Assembly: GCA_024529925.1 (NCBI GenBank)
Contig: JAFEUB010001577.1
Span: 38,501 to 102,500 of the forward strand
Reading direction: 5' to 3'
DNA from: Ophthalmolycus amberensis
Lineage: Eukaryota > Chordata > Actinopteri > Perciformes > Zoarcidae
Length of the DNA: 64,000 nt
Position 1 is the first letter of the stretch. Each line of letters begins with the position of its first letter. Of this stretch, positions 54,001 to 64,000 are shown one piece after another. The translations under genes and the position numbers were made by a program. The notes below the pieces were generated by a model that had not been told where the DNA came from, made no database searches, and saw only the letters and a program-made list of their open reading frames with translations.

Positions 54001-57000
54001 ATGGATCAGGAACTTTCTGACAAAGAGAAGACAGCAAGTAACAGTTAACGGGAAGCTCTCAAACTGGACTGAAATAACTAGCGGTGTCCCACGGGGTTCC
54101 GTCCTGGGCCCGCTACTGTTCATCCTCTTTGTCAGTGACATTCCCAGTCTCCTCAGCAACTTCATATCCATGTTCCCCGACGACACAAAAATCTACCAAG
54201 CCATATTGGACGCCCACAAACCTCAACACACAAGTCTTCAAACTGATCTAGATCAACTCCAGGCCTGGTCAGTTCTGAAGCAAATGCGCTTCCACCCCGA
54301 GAAATGCAAAGTCTTGCACCTCAGACACAACAACCCCGTTCTGACCTACACAATGATCAGTGCAGACGGAGTTACACATAGGGTTGCACGGTGTATCGAT
54401 ACTAAAAAGGTACCGCGGTACCTGTCCGTTAAAAACGATACGATTTTGCATATTTTTAGTATCGATACTTTATTAAAATAGCGCGATCAGAGCGCACTCG
54501 CTGCTCCGCTCCCTGTCATGCTGCCTGCAGGCATGCAAGGGGGCGGGGCTGCCCAGCGCACTCACAGCGCACGCACTCACAGAGAGTGATCACAGGGGAG
54601 ACATGCAGGAGCTTTTACCGACCGTCCTCGGCTTGTTGGAAAACAAGATGCCAGAAGTATCATCTGGAAGTACTTTGGCTATATTGCAGACAGTGAAGGA
54701 AAGCCCACTGACCTACAGAGACCCGTCTGCGAAACGTGTTTCAGACCAAGTGAGGAAACACGTCTAACACGGCAAAGCACCTTTCAGACAGACACCCCCA
54801 ACCTTTAAAGAGTTCAAAGAACGACAGGTAAGCACATGTGATTATAAACATGAACACCCCCAAGCTCACCCATAGACAGCTAACACGAGTAGCCTTAGCC
54901 TAGTTTGACAACAAGCCTATATGATCATGAGGTCACAATGCACACAAACGTGCACTAAATGAAACACAATTCATGCAAAATGGCTCCATGCTGGTGGAGC
55001 CCGAGGGTGGATCTTGAGCTAATTATTTTTATTTTTAGTTAAGGAAAAAATAATTATTCCATGAATTAAGATAAAACATGAAGTGAAAACTAGGGCTGCA
55101 ACAACGAATCGATAATAATCGATTATTAAAATAGTTTTCATTATCGATTCGTTGTGTCGCGCGATTATTACGCCGAAAAAAAGAGCGGAGCGGAGCAGTT
55201 GTTGTGAAGTGGAGCTTCTAATGACGACCAAGACACGTCTGGTTATGAACGGAACACTTTACTTCCTGAAAACTGCAGTTTAACAACTGTTACAGTGAAC
55301 AGACCGACATATACGTTAGGGTTTCACTTATCGTTGTCATTGTTGCCGTGAATAAGCACGTATCATGCTACTTCCTGTCTCTTCACAGTAAAATCACTTC
55401 CGTGTTCATGCTCTTCACAATAAAAGTAAACATGCGATCAAACAATTTACAACAGAGGAAAGAGCATCGACCCGTAACGTTGTTCTGAAACATGGCGGAG
55501 GCAGAGGAATCAGTACGACCTAAGTGGTCCAAGGTGTGGGAGCATTTCACACTTAATACATTTAAAAGTGTGTTCATTGCAAGAAATGCAAAAGCGACAT
55601 GATATGGCATGGGAGCACCACGGTGATGATTCAGTTTGTGAGTGTAGTGCAGAGAACAAGTTCTGACGTTCAAACAAATCCTGTTAAGTTTTCTGATTTG
55701 TATTTTTCTTTATTTTTCATAAATTATTTATTGTTCTGACAGCTCAGGTCCCTTTAAACTAAAATATACATATTTTTGTGCACGTGTATGTTTATTGTGT
55801 TCGTCCATTTGTTTTTTTGTTTTTTAATTATTACTTTAACAGCTCAGGGATGTTCAAGGAGCAACCTGTTTGTGCACTTTCTGAAGATAATAATAATGCA
55901 TTTTATTTATATATAAACTCAACAACTTCTCTGCTCCTCCGTTTATCTCAGCCATCAAAACACTTGGACTCCTCCGTTGGCCCCGGTACATCCACAGAGC
56001 CTCCCGCAGAAAGTTTGTTTACTCCTGGCCTGATCGCTCCACTCTTTCCATCCCCTCCCTCTGGTCAGCCGAGCGCACCACCGCAACTCCTGCACATCAT
56101 CACCACAACAATCTGCACAAGCGAGTTGCCTGGCTCCGCCCCCTTACCAGAGCACCCCAGCCTGCCCAAATTCATCCACATCTCAAAATTGCTCTGTTTA
56201 ACACCCGATCCCTAAACAACACGGGCCTCTTACTCAGTGAATTCATAACTGACAATAAACTGGACTTTCTCTGTTTAACCGAAACATGGCAAAACCAACT
56301 GGACTACTTTTCACTAAACCAAACCACACCCCCTGGATATTCATACATGGATAAGCCACGCCTCCATGGGCGTGGTGGTGGAATAGCCACAATTTCTCGG
56401 AAAGACATCAGTACAACTGCAATAACCATCCCGGCTCCCTCCTCATTTGAACACCTTGTTTTTAAACTGTCTGGTCCCAAACCCCTGGTTACTGCAGTCA
56501 TTTACCGGCCCCCAAAACCTAACCCTGCTTTCCCCTCTGACCGGTCTGAATTTCTCACACAACTTTGCGCCATCTCTCCATCCATTCTGCTATTCGGTGA
56601 TTTTAACATTCACGTCGACTCATCTGACTCCACAACTTCTACAGAACTCCTGGACATCTTTAACTACTCCAACATCACCCAACATGTTGACTTTCCCACC
56701 CATAACAAAGGACACACACTTGATCTGGTCTGCACATCCGGCATTACCATCAGCAATCTAACCAGCATCTACCTCACCATCTCTGACCACCTGGCTATCA
56801 CCTTGGACATAGACATCCCCACCCCCCATGTTAAGCAGAATCGCACCATAACATTCCGGAACATCAAGTCTATCAACATCTCCTCGCTCTCCTCCACCTT
56901 GGCTGCCACTGTCTCGGCCCCGATTTCGACTGCCTCCCCCACTGCCCTGGTCAAGTACGGTACTATAATGATGCACTCTCCACCTGTCTAGACGTCATCG

Positions 57001-60000
57001 CCCCCAAAAAATCCAAACTCATCTCCTTCACCCACTCCGCCCCCTGGTACACTGACCGACTTCGTCTCCTCAAAGCGCAGGGCCGTCAACTGGAACGTCT
57101 TGCCAAAAAAACTGGACTTACTGATGCCTTCAAACTCCACCAACAACAATATAAAGATGCCCTGAACACCGCTCGCTCCTCTCACTACTCCTCCATCATC
57201 CAATCTGGCTCCAACAACCCCAAAACGCTTTTCTCCACCATCAACAAACTCCTCAAGCCCATGGACACCATCTCCACCTCCTTCACCACCAGCAAATGCA
57301 ACTCATTTCTATCCTCCAACGACAAAATCATTGCAATACACAACCAGCTGGCAGCCCCCTCCACCCCCCCCAAGCCCTCAACATGACTCTCCCCTACTTC
57401 CAAGCCACTCACTCTCATCCTTCAGTTCAATCACTGAAATCGACCTCTCCTCTATACTCTCCAGCATGAAGACCCCCTCCCCTCTTCCTTAGTCAAGGCC
57501 TGCCTCCCCACACTCTCCCCTCTCATCACAAACATCATCAACTCCTCACTGTCTTCAGGTCTCTTACCCCACACACTCAAGATCGCTGCTGTCACCCCCA
57601 TGCTAAAAAAACCTGGTCTTGACCCCGACATCCCCAACAACTACCGGCCCATCTCCAACCTCCCCTACCTGTCCAAAGTCCTTGAGAGAGCTGTTGCATC
57701 ACAACTCAAGTCCCACCTCAATCTCCATAACTTCTACGAACCCTTCCAATCCGGCTTCCGTTCAAAACACAGCACAGAAACCGCACTGCTGAAAATCACA
57801 AATGACATACTTCTCTCTGCTGACTCTGGATTCCTCACCATCCTCCTTGACCTCAGTGCCGCCTTCGACACCATCAACCACTCCATCCTCCTCTCACGTC
57901 TCCAGTACTCCCTTGGCATAACTGGCACTGCCCTCTCCTGGTTCACCTCATATCTCTCAGACTGACATCAATTCATTGCAGCAAACAACTGTAAATCCTC
58001 CACCTCCCCAGTCACCCACGGTGTCCCCCAAGGTTCCGTGCTTGGTCCCCTCCTCTTCATCATTTACATCCTTCCCCTTGGACAAATCATCCGTCGTCAT
58101 GGTCTCAACTTCCACTGCTACGCTGACGACACCCAACTCTACTTCTCCACCAAGACCATCACCTCCGTCACCCACTCCACTCTCACCACCTGTCTCACTG
58201 ATATAAAATCATGGATGCAACAGAACTTTCTCAAACTCAACTGCAACAAATCTGAAATACTCATCATCGGCCCTAACTCCCTCACCCGTTCAGCCCAGCC
58301 CTTCTCCCTCAACATTGATGCTCCATCGTCACCCCCTCCACCCAGGTCCGCAACCTCGGTATCATCCTCGACCCCACCCTCTCTTTTCTACCCCACGCCA
58401 ACCACATCACCAAAACTGCCTTCTTTCACCTCAGGAACATTGCACGCCTCAGACGCTCCCTGTCCTCTCCCACCACCGAAATTCTCATCCATGCTCTTAT
58501 AACCTCCAGACTCGACTACTGCAACAGCATCCTCTACGGTTCTCCCAACAAAATCATCAATAAACTCCAATATGTTCAGAACTCCGCCGCTCGACTGCTC
58601 ACTTCCACCCGCCGCTATGATCACATCACCCCGGTCCTTCACAACCTCCACTGGCTCCCGGTCAAATACAGAATAGTCTTCAAAATACTACTCACCACCT
58701 ACAAAGCCCTCCGTTGACTTCCGGAGAGGCCACACTCAACACCCACCACTGACCATCAATGGTGCTGATATAGAGAGAGTGAGCAGCACCAAATTCCTGG
58801 GGGTGGACATCAGTGAGGACCTCTCGTGGACAGCCAACACAACATCACTGGCAAAGAAAGCCCAGAGGCGCCTCTACTTTCTCCGCAAACTGAAGAAGGC
58901 AAGAACACCACCACCCATCATGTGCACCTTTTACCGAGGCACCATTGAGAGCATCCTGACAAACTGCATCACTGTGTGGGGCGGAAGCTGCACTGACTAC
59001 AACAGGAAAGCCCTGCAGCGCATAGTGAACACAGCTGGAAGGATCATTGGTGCCTCACTCCCCTCCCTGCAGGACATATATGACACTCGCCTCACCCGCA
59101 AAGTGACCATGATTGTGCGCGACTCCAGCCACCCCTCACACAGTCTCTTCAGCCTCCTGCCCTCTGGGAGAAGATACCGGAGCCTCCGTGCTCGCACCAC
59201 CAGACTCTCAAACAGCTTCGTCCACCAGGCTGTTAGGAAGCTGAACTCTCTGAAATCTCTCCCTCCTCTCTTTTAAGACTCCCCATGTCCAACTGCTGCT
59301 AAATACAGATTGATAGCTTTTTTGTTTTTTTCTCTTATTATATATATTTATTGTCTAAATGTTTTTTAATGTTTTTTAATCTATTGCACTGTATTCACTT
59401 TATATGTTTATATGTTGGACTAGAGAGAAATGTCTTTTCAACTCCCCTGTATGTTCAGTACATTGTGGAATTGACAATAAAGCAAACTTTGAACTTTTGA
59501 ACTTTGAACAACCTGGCCCCTCCCTACCTGTCAGACCTCCTCCCCCTCCACGCCCCAACCCGTTGCCTCAGGTCCGCCGGTGCAAACACTCTGAAGACCA
59601 TCAGGACCAAGAGCCGGACCTGGGGTGACAGGGCCTTCTCAGCCGCTGCACCTCCCCTCTGGAACGCCCTCCCCATCCACATCCGTGAGGCTCCCTCCCT
59701 ACCATCATTCAAACAAGCCCTCAAAACCCACCTCTCCAACCTCGCCTTCACCTGCACCCTACCCTCCCCTTCATTACCCATTCAGCGCAGCTTCTCCAGT
59801 TATTCTTTTTTTTGTTTAGTTTTGTTTTTTGTGTTTGTTTGTTTGTTTGTTCAAATGTCTCAGCCCTGTAAAGCGTCTTTGGGTATCTTGAAAAGCGCTA
59901 TAGAAAATTGATTTATTATTATTATTAACAACCCTAGTTACACATACCCTCGAATCAACAGAAGCAGAGAAAGATCTTGGTGTAGTGATCGACCTTAAAC

Positions 60001-61759
60001 TGAGCTTCCAAAAACACATTCAAACTCAGGTGAGCAAGGCCAACTGCTCACTGGGTGCTATCAAGCACACTTTCAAAGCAATGGACAAGACATAATTTTT
60101 ACACCTCGACAAGGGACTCGTCCGCCCTCATCTGGAGTACGCTTCAGCCATATGGTCACCTAAATTCAAACGGGAGAAGGATGCAATTGAACAAGTCCAG
60201 CGCCGGGCCACGAGACTGGTGCAAGGCACTTCCGATAAATCCTACCCAGAGCGACTAGTACACCAAGGCCTACCCACACAGGGCTACGACAGCGTTAAAT
60301 GCAACAGACCCTGCTCCACTTGCGGAAATTCCATGCTACGGCCATCACGATCAACTACAACCCGAGGCCACAGTCACAAACTACAAATACAACATCAAAC
60401 TGGCATCGGGGCAAATTTTTTCACAGCCAGAATCAGCATGGCATGGAATACCTTAAGGCAGGACACAGTCGACAGCCCTTCCTTAAATACATTTAAGTCA
60501 CGGCTAGCAGCAGATTGGAAGCAGCATCCTCACTTACACGATTACACCTTCTCCTACTAAACGCAGATTCCCCGACTACCTGGTACCTTGCTCTGCAGGA
60601 ACTTGAAGCACTGCTGGTTGAGAACTTCCACAAACTCAGACTCAAAGTCCTGGTCGCTGTACCAGGCGCCGCCCGTCACTGAGCGGTCCGGCTGCAGGTT
60701 GTAGAGCATGTAGACCTTCTTCTTAGATGCCTGAAGAACATCAACAACATATTAATGTTTTACATGGTTAATGTTTCTAAACATCTTTAATGTTTCACAT
60801 CTTTCATGTTTTTAAACATCTTTAAACTCACAGCGACTGATTTGACGGCTTTGATGAGCTTCTTGCTCTCCAGGTTCTTCAGGATCTTGTTGACCTCCGT
60901 CAGAGGAAGGTTGCTCTTAAAGCGGATGTCTCTGCTCCAGATCCCTGAAGAACAACAAGTCCACTTAACTTAAGAGTCTGGCCCCTCAGTCCACCCGAAG
61001 GTCTTCCAGTGTCCCCCGTAAGACCGTAAACCCTGAACCCTCAGGGGCTCACTGTTTACCTTTTTTTTTTAACGTCTCCACGCTTCCTCTAGTTAACCTG
61101 TGTTTAACGTCACATTGCTATGAATTGTGGGTAATTCTGTTTGGGCAAAGTGTTCATAAAGGACTCAAACAGAGCGAGGTTATCTCAACATGAAGCTTCA
61201 ACAGCCTACACGTCCAGCTCAGACAGGAAACAGAGGGAATTTCAAAGTAAAACTTTAAACAAAGCTGGTTTTAGTCTGAAATGAAGAATCTGTGTTTGTT
61301 ACCTTTGTTTCCTGCATCCTCAATGACCTGATAGACCAACTTCTCCTGGTTATCTGAGCCTTTCATCTTACTGAAACACATGAAGAAGAACTGTTATTAA
61401 TGATGTAGAAGAAGAACTGTGTTAATTGATAGTACACAGTACTACTGACAGTACACAGTACTTTAAAGAGTGTTTACCTGTTGCTCTGCGTGTCCTTCAT
61501 CCTGTACAGGAGACCTGAACTGTTCCTCAGGAGGTCCAGCTGACCCTGGAATCAATCACACTGATCAGAAACACACACAGGTCTGATCTGAGTGACCAAT
61601 CAGGAGAGAGGAGTGAGAGGTGACGTCACCCTGAGACTGACCAATGACAGCAGCTTGTTGATGGCCATGGCTCTCTGCTGAGGCTCCAGGTGAGGCATGT
61701 CGTTCTGGATCACCTGGTCTGTGATACCGTGAGGGAACTGCTGACACAGCTCTTTGATC
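50998..61759 (-). CDS. polr3f: RNA polymerase III subunit RPC6 (RPC39), exons 2-9
   Basis: RPC6 is part of the RPC3-RPC6-RPC7 subcomplex of RNA polymerase III, which helps initiation by contacting TFIIIB. Eight minus-strand exons join in phase to 295 residues plus a split codon, matching human residues 21-316. The visible order is ELCQQFPHGITDQVIQ (winged helix 1), GNKGIWSRDIRFKSNLPLTE (winged helix 2), VYMLYNLQPDRSVTGGAWYS, RNSSFATSHEVWKYICELGI, and the C-terminal cysteine cluster PCGLCPVFDDC to SNCIYMTEWLDF. The four cysteines (C-x2-C, then two more) are those that bind a 4Fe-4S cluster in RPC39. The first coding exon, about 62 nt, was not found. The intron between 51,587 and 60,587 is stuffed with nested transposons, yet the flanking exons are intact. 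Confidence 0.96.
51161..51352 (-). CDS. polr3f: polr3f exon (eighth)
   Basis: VDLSMDDIETILNTLIYDGK, VEMTVIAAKEGTVGSVDGQM and LVRTPCGLCP, with two cluster cysteines. Acceptor GACAG|GTG, donor CCCG|GTAACA. Confidence 0.96.
51480..51587 (-). CDS. polr3f: polr3f exon (seventh)
   Basis: AEAARDSKQSPMVQRNSSFA and TSHEVWKYICELGISK. Acceptor GTTCAG|GCT, donor AAG|GTGATG. Confidence 0.95.
51588..51909. other. polr3f intron, low-coordinate end
   Basis: A/T-rich sequence before the nested transposon cluster; nothing recognised. Confidence 0.5.
51910..54370 (+). mobile_element. CR1-like LINE (outer element), 5' portion
   Basis: Plus-strand pieces: 51,975-52,330 (NLKIYYANIDNSIMSKYESI, LALAEIQPK: endonuclease start), 52,801-53,517 (GCVYRSGSST, LIAGDFNHPA, GASDHIGISI: endonuclease end), 53,520-53,789 (TDKSAGPDQIHPRVLNELAD, ATVTPIYKEGD, NYRPVSLT) and 53,903-54,370 (SGVPRGSVLGPLLF, FPDDTKIYQ). 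The catalytic box reads FPDD instead of Y/FADD and stops are present, so it is dead. It is interrupted at about 52,340-52,765 by a hAT fragment and at 54,379 by a hAT element, and resumes at 59,945. Confidence 0.82.
52340..52765 (-). mobile_element. hAT fragment of the 27,998 family, inverted
   Basis: Read on the minus strand it follows the left half of the 27,998-29,113 element over about 400 bp: cctgcatcgctctgttctgc matches its complement near 28,430, and ttagttgtgggttgtt and agtcctagtcatggttataa match near 28,190-28,235. One end is missing. Confidence 0.75.
55093..55880. mobile_element. Second hAT-like element nested inside the first
   Basis: Starts TAGGGCTGCAACAACGAATC, a well-known style of hAT terminus. 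It carries a BED-finger-like remnant near 55,515-55,640 (RPKWSKVWEHFTLNTFK). The right end is not clear. Confidence 0.6.
55900..58715 (+). mobile_element. L2-clade LINE nested in the hAT shell, main part
   Basis: Plus-strand endonuclease from about 56,190 (TRSLNNTGLLLSEF, LTETW, TAVIYRPPKPN, LLFGDFNIHVDSS, LTISDHLAI) and reverse transcriptase 57,600-58,720 (NNYRPISNLPYLSKVLERAV, SKHSTETALLKI, LDLSAAFDTINHSI, GVPQGSVLGPLLF, CYADDTQLY). It has several frameshifts and stops. It is split at 58,716 by a second LINE and resumes at 59,512. Confidence 0.88.
58716..59511 (+). mobile_element. 5'-truncated LINE inserted into the L2 copy
   Basis: The intact frame 58,779-59,276 reads STKFLGVDISEDLSWTANTT, IESILTNCITVWGGSCTD, ALQRIVNTAGRIIG and VHQAVRKLNSL: the C-terminal reverse-transcriptase tail of a common teleost LINE. 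It ends with a repeated aactttgaacttttg tail at about 59,485-59,511. Confidence 0.85.
59512..59928 (+). mobile_element. L2-clade LINE nested in the hAT shell, 3' end
   Basis: Continues the reading of the L2 copy: NNLAPPYLSDLLPLHAPTR, SRTWGDRAFSAAAPPLWNAL, then a 3' UTR ending attgatttattattattatt. Confidence 0.88.
59945..60575 (+). mobile_element. CR1-like LINE (outer element), 3' portion
   Basis: Resumes the outer LINE after the hAT: TLESTEAEKDLGVVIDLKLS, LVRPHLEYASAIWSP, VQRRATRLVQG, ending in a stop at 60,560. It lies about 10-25 bp from the polr3f exon donor at 60,587. Confidence 0.82.
60587..60730 (-). CDS. polr3f: polr3f exon (sixth)
   Basis: ASKKKVYMLYNLQPDRSVTG, GAWYSDQDFESEFVEVLNQQ and CFKFLQSK. 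Acceptor CTTCAG|GCA, donor CAAG|GTACCA. Confidence 0.96.
60832..60944 (-). CDS. polr3f: polr3f exon (fifth)
   Basis: IWSRDIRFKSNLPLTEVNKI, then ESKKLIKAVKSVA. Acceptor CTTCAG|GGA, donor CGCT|GTGAGT. Confidence 0.95.
60945..61302. other. polr3f intron
   Basis: 358 bp, no element recognised. Confidence 0.6.
61303..61370 (-). CDS. polr3f: polr3f exon (fourth)
   Basis: KMKGSDNQEKLVYQVIEDAG, then NK. Acceptor TTTCAG|TAAG, donor AAAG|GTAACA. Confidence 0.96.
61478..61545 (-). CDS. polr3f: polr3f exon (third)
   Basis: GQLDLLRNSSGLLYRMKDTQ, then SN. Acceptor TTCCAG|GGT, donor CAACAG|GTAAAC. Confidence 0.96.
61642..61759 (-). CDS. polr3f: polr3f exon (second; first one visible)
   Basis: IKELCQQFPHGITDQVIQND, MPHLEPQQRAMAINKLLSL. 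Acceptor TTTACAG|GATC, donor ATTG|GTCAGT. It begins one base into a codon, so a coding exon lies upstream. Confidence 0.95.
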
Positions 61760-61773
61760 CTGTAAACAAACAA

Positions 61774-61800
61774 ACACACACACACACACACACACACACA
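61774..61800. repeat. (CA)n microsatellite
   Basis: Short CA run next to the polr3f exon acceptor. Confidence 0.9.
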
Positions 61801-61857
61801 GTCATGTAATAATCTGTAAGAACAAATCTCTTAATTCTTCTCCACATTCAAACAGAT

Positions 61858-62045
61858 CTTTTTTTTTTTTTAAACCTTTATTTAACCAGGTAGTCCCATT
61901 GAGATTAAAAATCTCCAGGGAGACCTGGCCAAGACAGGCAGCAACACAAGAAACACATAGTTAGACAGACAAACACAGAACAAGACAAGTTAAAAGAAAT
62001 TTAAAGTTATAATACTAGTATAATATGATAATAGTATAATAATAC
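61858..62045. repeat. Teleost dispersed repeat fragment
   Basis: Poly-T then aacctttatttaaccaggta, gtcccattgagatt and gggagacctggccaagacag: a very common teleost interspersed motif. Family uncertain. Confidence 0.5.
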
Positions 62046-64000
62046 TAGTGCATTTGGAAAATGCGGAAGCTTAAATTGTGGGAAATATTATGTTTTCGGT
62101 GGAGCCACTGTTCTCAAACTGGCAACCCACATGACGTAACGGACAGCGTGCTCTCTGACACGCCCACCACCAAAGAACAACGTTCTACTCCAGTCGGCAC
62201 TTTTGCGCTGTGAGACACGCTACAGTGTAGCGGCTACATGAAGCTAGCTCGCTGCAGTATCAGCCCAGTGTGGCAGTGAGTGGAACTCAACGAACACCTG
62301 GAGCAGCGCACACGCTTCAAACTCTCCTCGAAGCGTTTAAGCAGCTGTTCACGACCGATAGAACAGGGCTAAAGCATCACCACAGCGATTGGTACATTTA
62401 TAGCGGCGGACATCAGACCGGACTCTGTAGTGGTGTTGGGAACGTAGAGGGGCGTGTTTGGGTTATCAGCATTTAAGAAACTGAATTCTTGACATCAATA
62501 GAATTATTAATGTAAGTAACAATTATTAATGATTATTAATAACAACGGGGCACCACCCTGTAAACAGGGACTAATAACCAAACGATAAACTAAGTCTCAT
62601 AATTAGTGGCCACTCGTAATGTCAATAGTCGGGTGCGACTACACATTCGAAGTGACAGTGAAGGTTTAAGTTCGTACACGGGCTACTACATCCAGATCTT
62701 ATTACACACATATGCACAAGTAATCACAAACGACTGCTCTTTAAAATATAATAGAATTTATTAAATCGAGATAACAAGTGATCAGATCAATTAATATCAC
62801 AACCAACAACGCTATCATACAATTTTATGTGCCTAATATCTAAACAAATGAATAAAATGGGTGAGGATGTATGTAACACAAGTATGTGTGTGTGTGGGTC
62901 TATGTGTGTGGAAAGAAAGGGGGGTCTTAAAACTACAGCTAAAGACTACAAAGATGGCGGAGTGGGAGTCAGCATGTAGTCACGTGTGTAAAAGGGGCGG
63001 GGCCTTAAAGAACTATAGCTAAAACCTACCACCAGATGGCGGAGTCGAGTGACTTAGACAAAATGGCGGAGGGGGGGTCAGCTATGTGTGATCACGTGTG
63101 TCGGCGCACACGTGTGTTGGAACAATAGGTGAGAGTTTTCACCCACAATCCGGAGCTCTATGTGTATGCAAGTTACGGAAACCAAGAGAAATAAAAGGGG
63201 CAGAGAGAGGAATCAGAGTTTCTGTGTGCGATGTCGCGTTGTAGTGAAAATGAGGATCGCTGATCGTATCTCACACAAGTTGCCGATCTCGCGTCGCGAA
63301 CTGACGACACTAATGCCCGATAGCCGCGCTTCCACACTTTACTCACAGAATCGATTCAAGGAAATAGAGCGAGAACAAAATGAAATCAAATAATCCCTAA
63401 ACAACAGTGAAACAGGAAGCGCACAATACGACGGGCCCTCTGCGGTCCGTCGACGATTGCGCAATCTCTCAGCAAAACGAAAACAATGACTTAACACGAC
63501 AAAAACACGGGAATAATAACATATAAATGAATGGCCTGAATTAAACTTAAGTTAATTTAAGCTAAGCTACGCCCAGACACCGTGACTCTTACTTTGAGGC
63601 GCTTCGTGGCAACGTTGTAGAGTGTTTGTCGATGAATTGTTTTTCCTCCTCCAGAAGAAAAAGAAAGGCGTGAGGCTGCTGCTTCTTTCGGCGTCGCTGG
63701 TGAGCGGCTGCTGTTTCGGCCCGGCTCGCTGCAGAGAGGGGGGCCTGTGGTTTTCAACGTCGGCTGAGACACGTGTCGGTTCGTATCTCCCGGTAATGAT
63801 CGGTGAAGGAAGAGGTTTTGGTCTTCCTGGTACCGTTGCGTGTACACGAAGGCGGGGAGCGGATCGCGGGAGATATGCGCTCTCGCGGGCCAAGGCCTTA
63901 AACTCAGAATAGACGTGGTCGGTTTCGGCCAGCGAAATGGCACGTGCGTGCTGAGATGAGGGGGGGGTTGAGGTCGATCGGGTCCTCGGGAATCTTCTTA
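62046..64000. other. Unassigned sequence, probably polr3f intron 1
   Basis: No exon of polr3f or any other known gene is recognised on either strand. Three gatggcggag/aatggcggag phrases recur at about 62,953, 63,036 and 63,063. The 63,540-64,000 part is G+C- and CpG-rich. The stretch may be a large transposon or LTR fragment, or contain the polr3f promoter beyond the right edge. The short frames are not convincing. Confidence 0.3.

Larger units (their letters stand above)
54379..59936. mobile_element. hAT transposon shell enclosing nested insertions, 5.6 kb
   Basis: TAGGGTTG at the left and CAACCCTA at the right are inverted ends, and GTTACACA occurs directly on both sides (54,371-54,378 and 59,937-59,944), a perfect 8-bp target duplication. 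Just inside the left end a plus-strand BED-finger-like remnant (YIADSEGKPTDLQRPVCE) is seen near 54,650-54,800. The rest is filled by another hAT, an L2 LINE and a short LINE. Confidence 0.82.

Noticed and set aside
63557..63943. Minus- and plus-strand frames near the right edge
   Set aside because: Low-complexity Arg/Ser/Pro-rich translations on both strands in CpG-rich DNA with no motif; not supported as genes.

Overview
The window is nuclear DNA from a bony fish, most likely a percomorph teleost. It has vertebrate exon-intron structure with GT-AG splice sites, single-copy vertebrate genes, and a dense mix of fish-type L2, L1 and CR1-like LINEs, hAT transposons, a tRNA-derived SINE, minisatellites and AT/CA microsatellites. 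No prokaryotic operon, CRISPR array or viral genome was seen.

Three protein-coding genes lie on the minus strand, so they are transcribed from high to low coordinates. (1) polr3f (RNA polymerase III subunit RPC6): 8 exons from 61,759 to 50,998, complete except for a first coding exon of about 62 nt. (2) sptbn1 (beta-II spectrin): 35 coding exons from 42,964 to 14,614. They join in phase into a 2,336-residue protein, against 2,364 in human. There is also an alternative first coding exon at 37,976 and a probable noncoding first exon ending at 49,750. (3) eml6 (EMAP-like 6): only coding exon 1 (11,386 to 11,190); the rest lies off the left edge. The sptbn1-eml6 order and orientation match the human 2p16 neighbourhood.

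Region by region: 1-11,150 is eml6 intron 1. It holds a degenerate L1-type LINE split by a CR1-like LINE, then 36-bp minisatellite arrays with a hAT-type MITE present twice through a 1,116-bp tandem duplication. 11,190-14,613 holds the eml6 start, its upstream flank and the sptbn1 3' flank. 14,614-49,980 is sptbn1; many introns are filled by their own minisatellite, several of which abut splice sites, and intron 19 carries a 3.5-kb L2-like LINE and a hAT element. 49,980-50,960 is a short spacer. 50,998-61,759 is polr3f; its 9-kb intron is a stack of nested transposons. 61,860-64,000 is mostly unassigned, probably polr3f intron 1.

The most striking signal is in sptbn1. Pieces of coding exons that include splice sites are duplicated inside adjacent introns: the exon 2 donor (eight extra copies, seven of them in frame with an open reading frame), the exon 20 acceptor, the exon 26 end and the exon 29 acceptor. 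The exon 2 array could lengthen the first calponin-homology domain in frame if downstream donors are used. All functional statements rest on homology read by eye; no database search was run.
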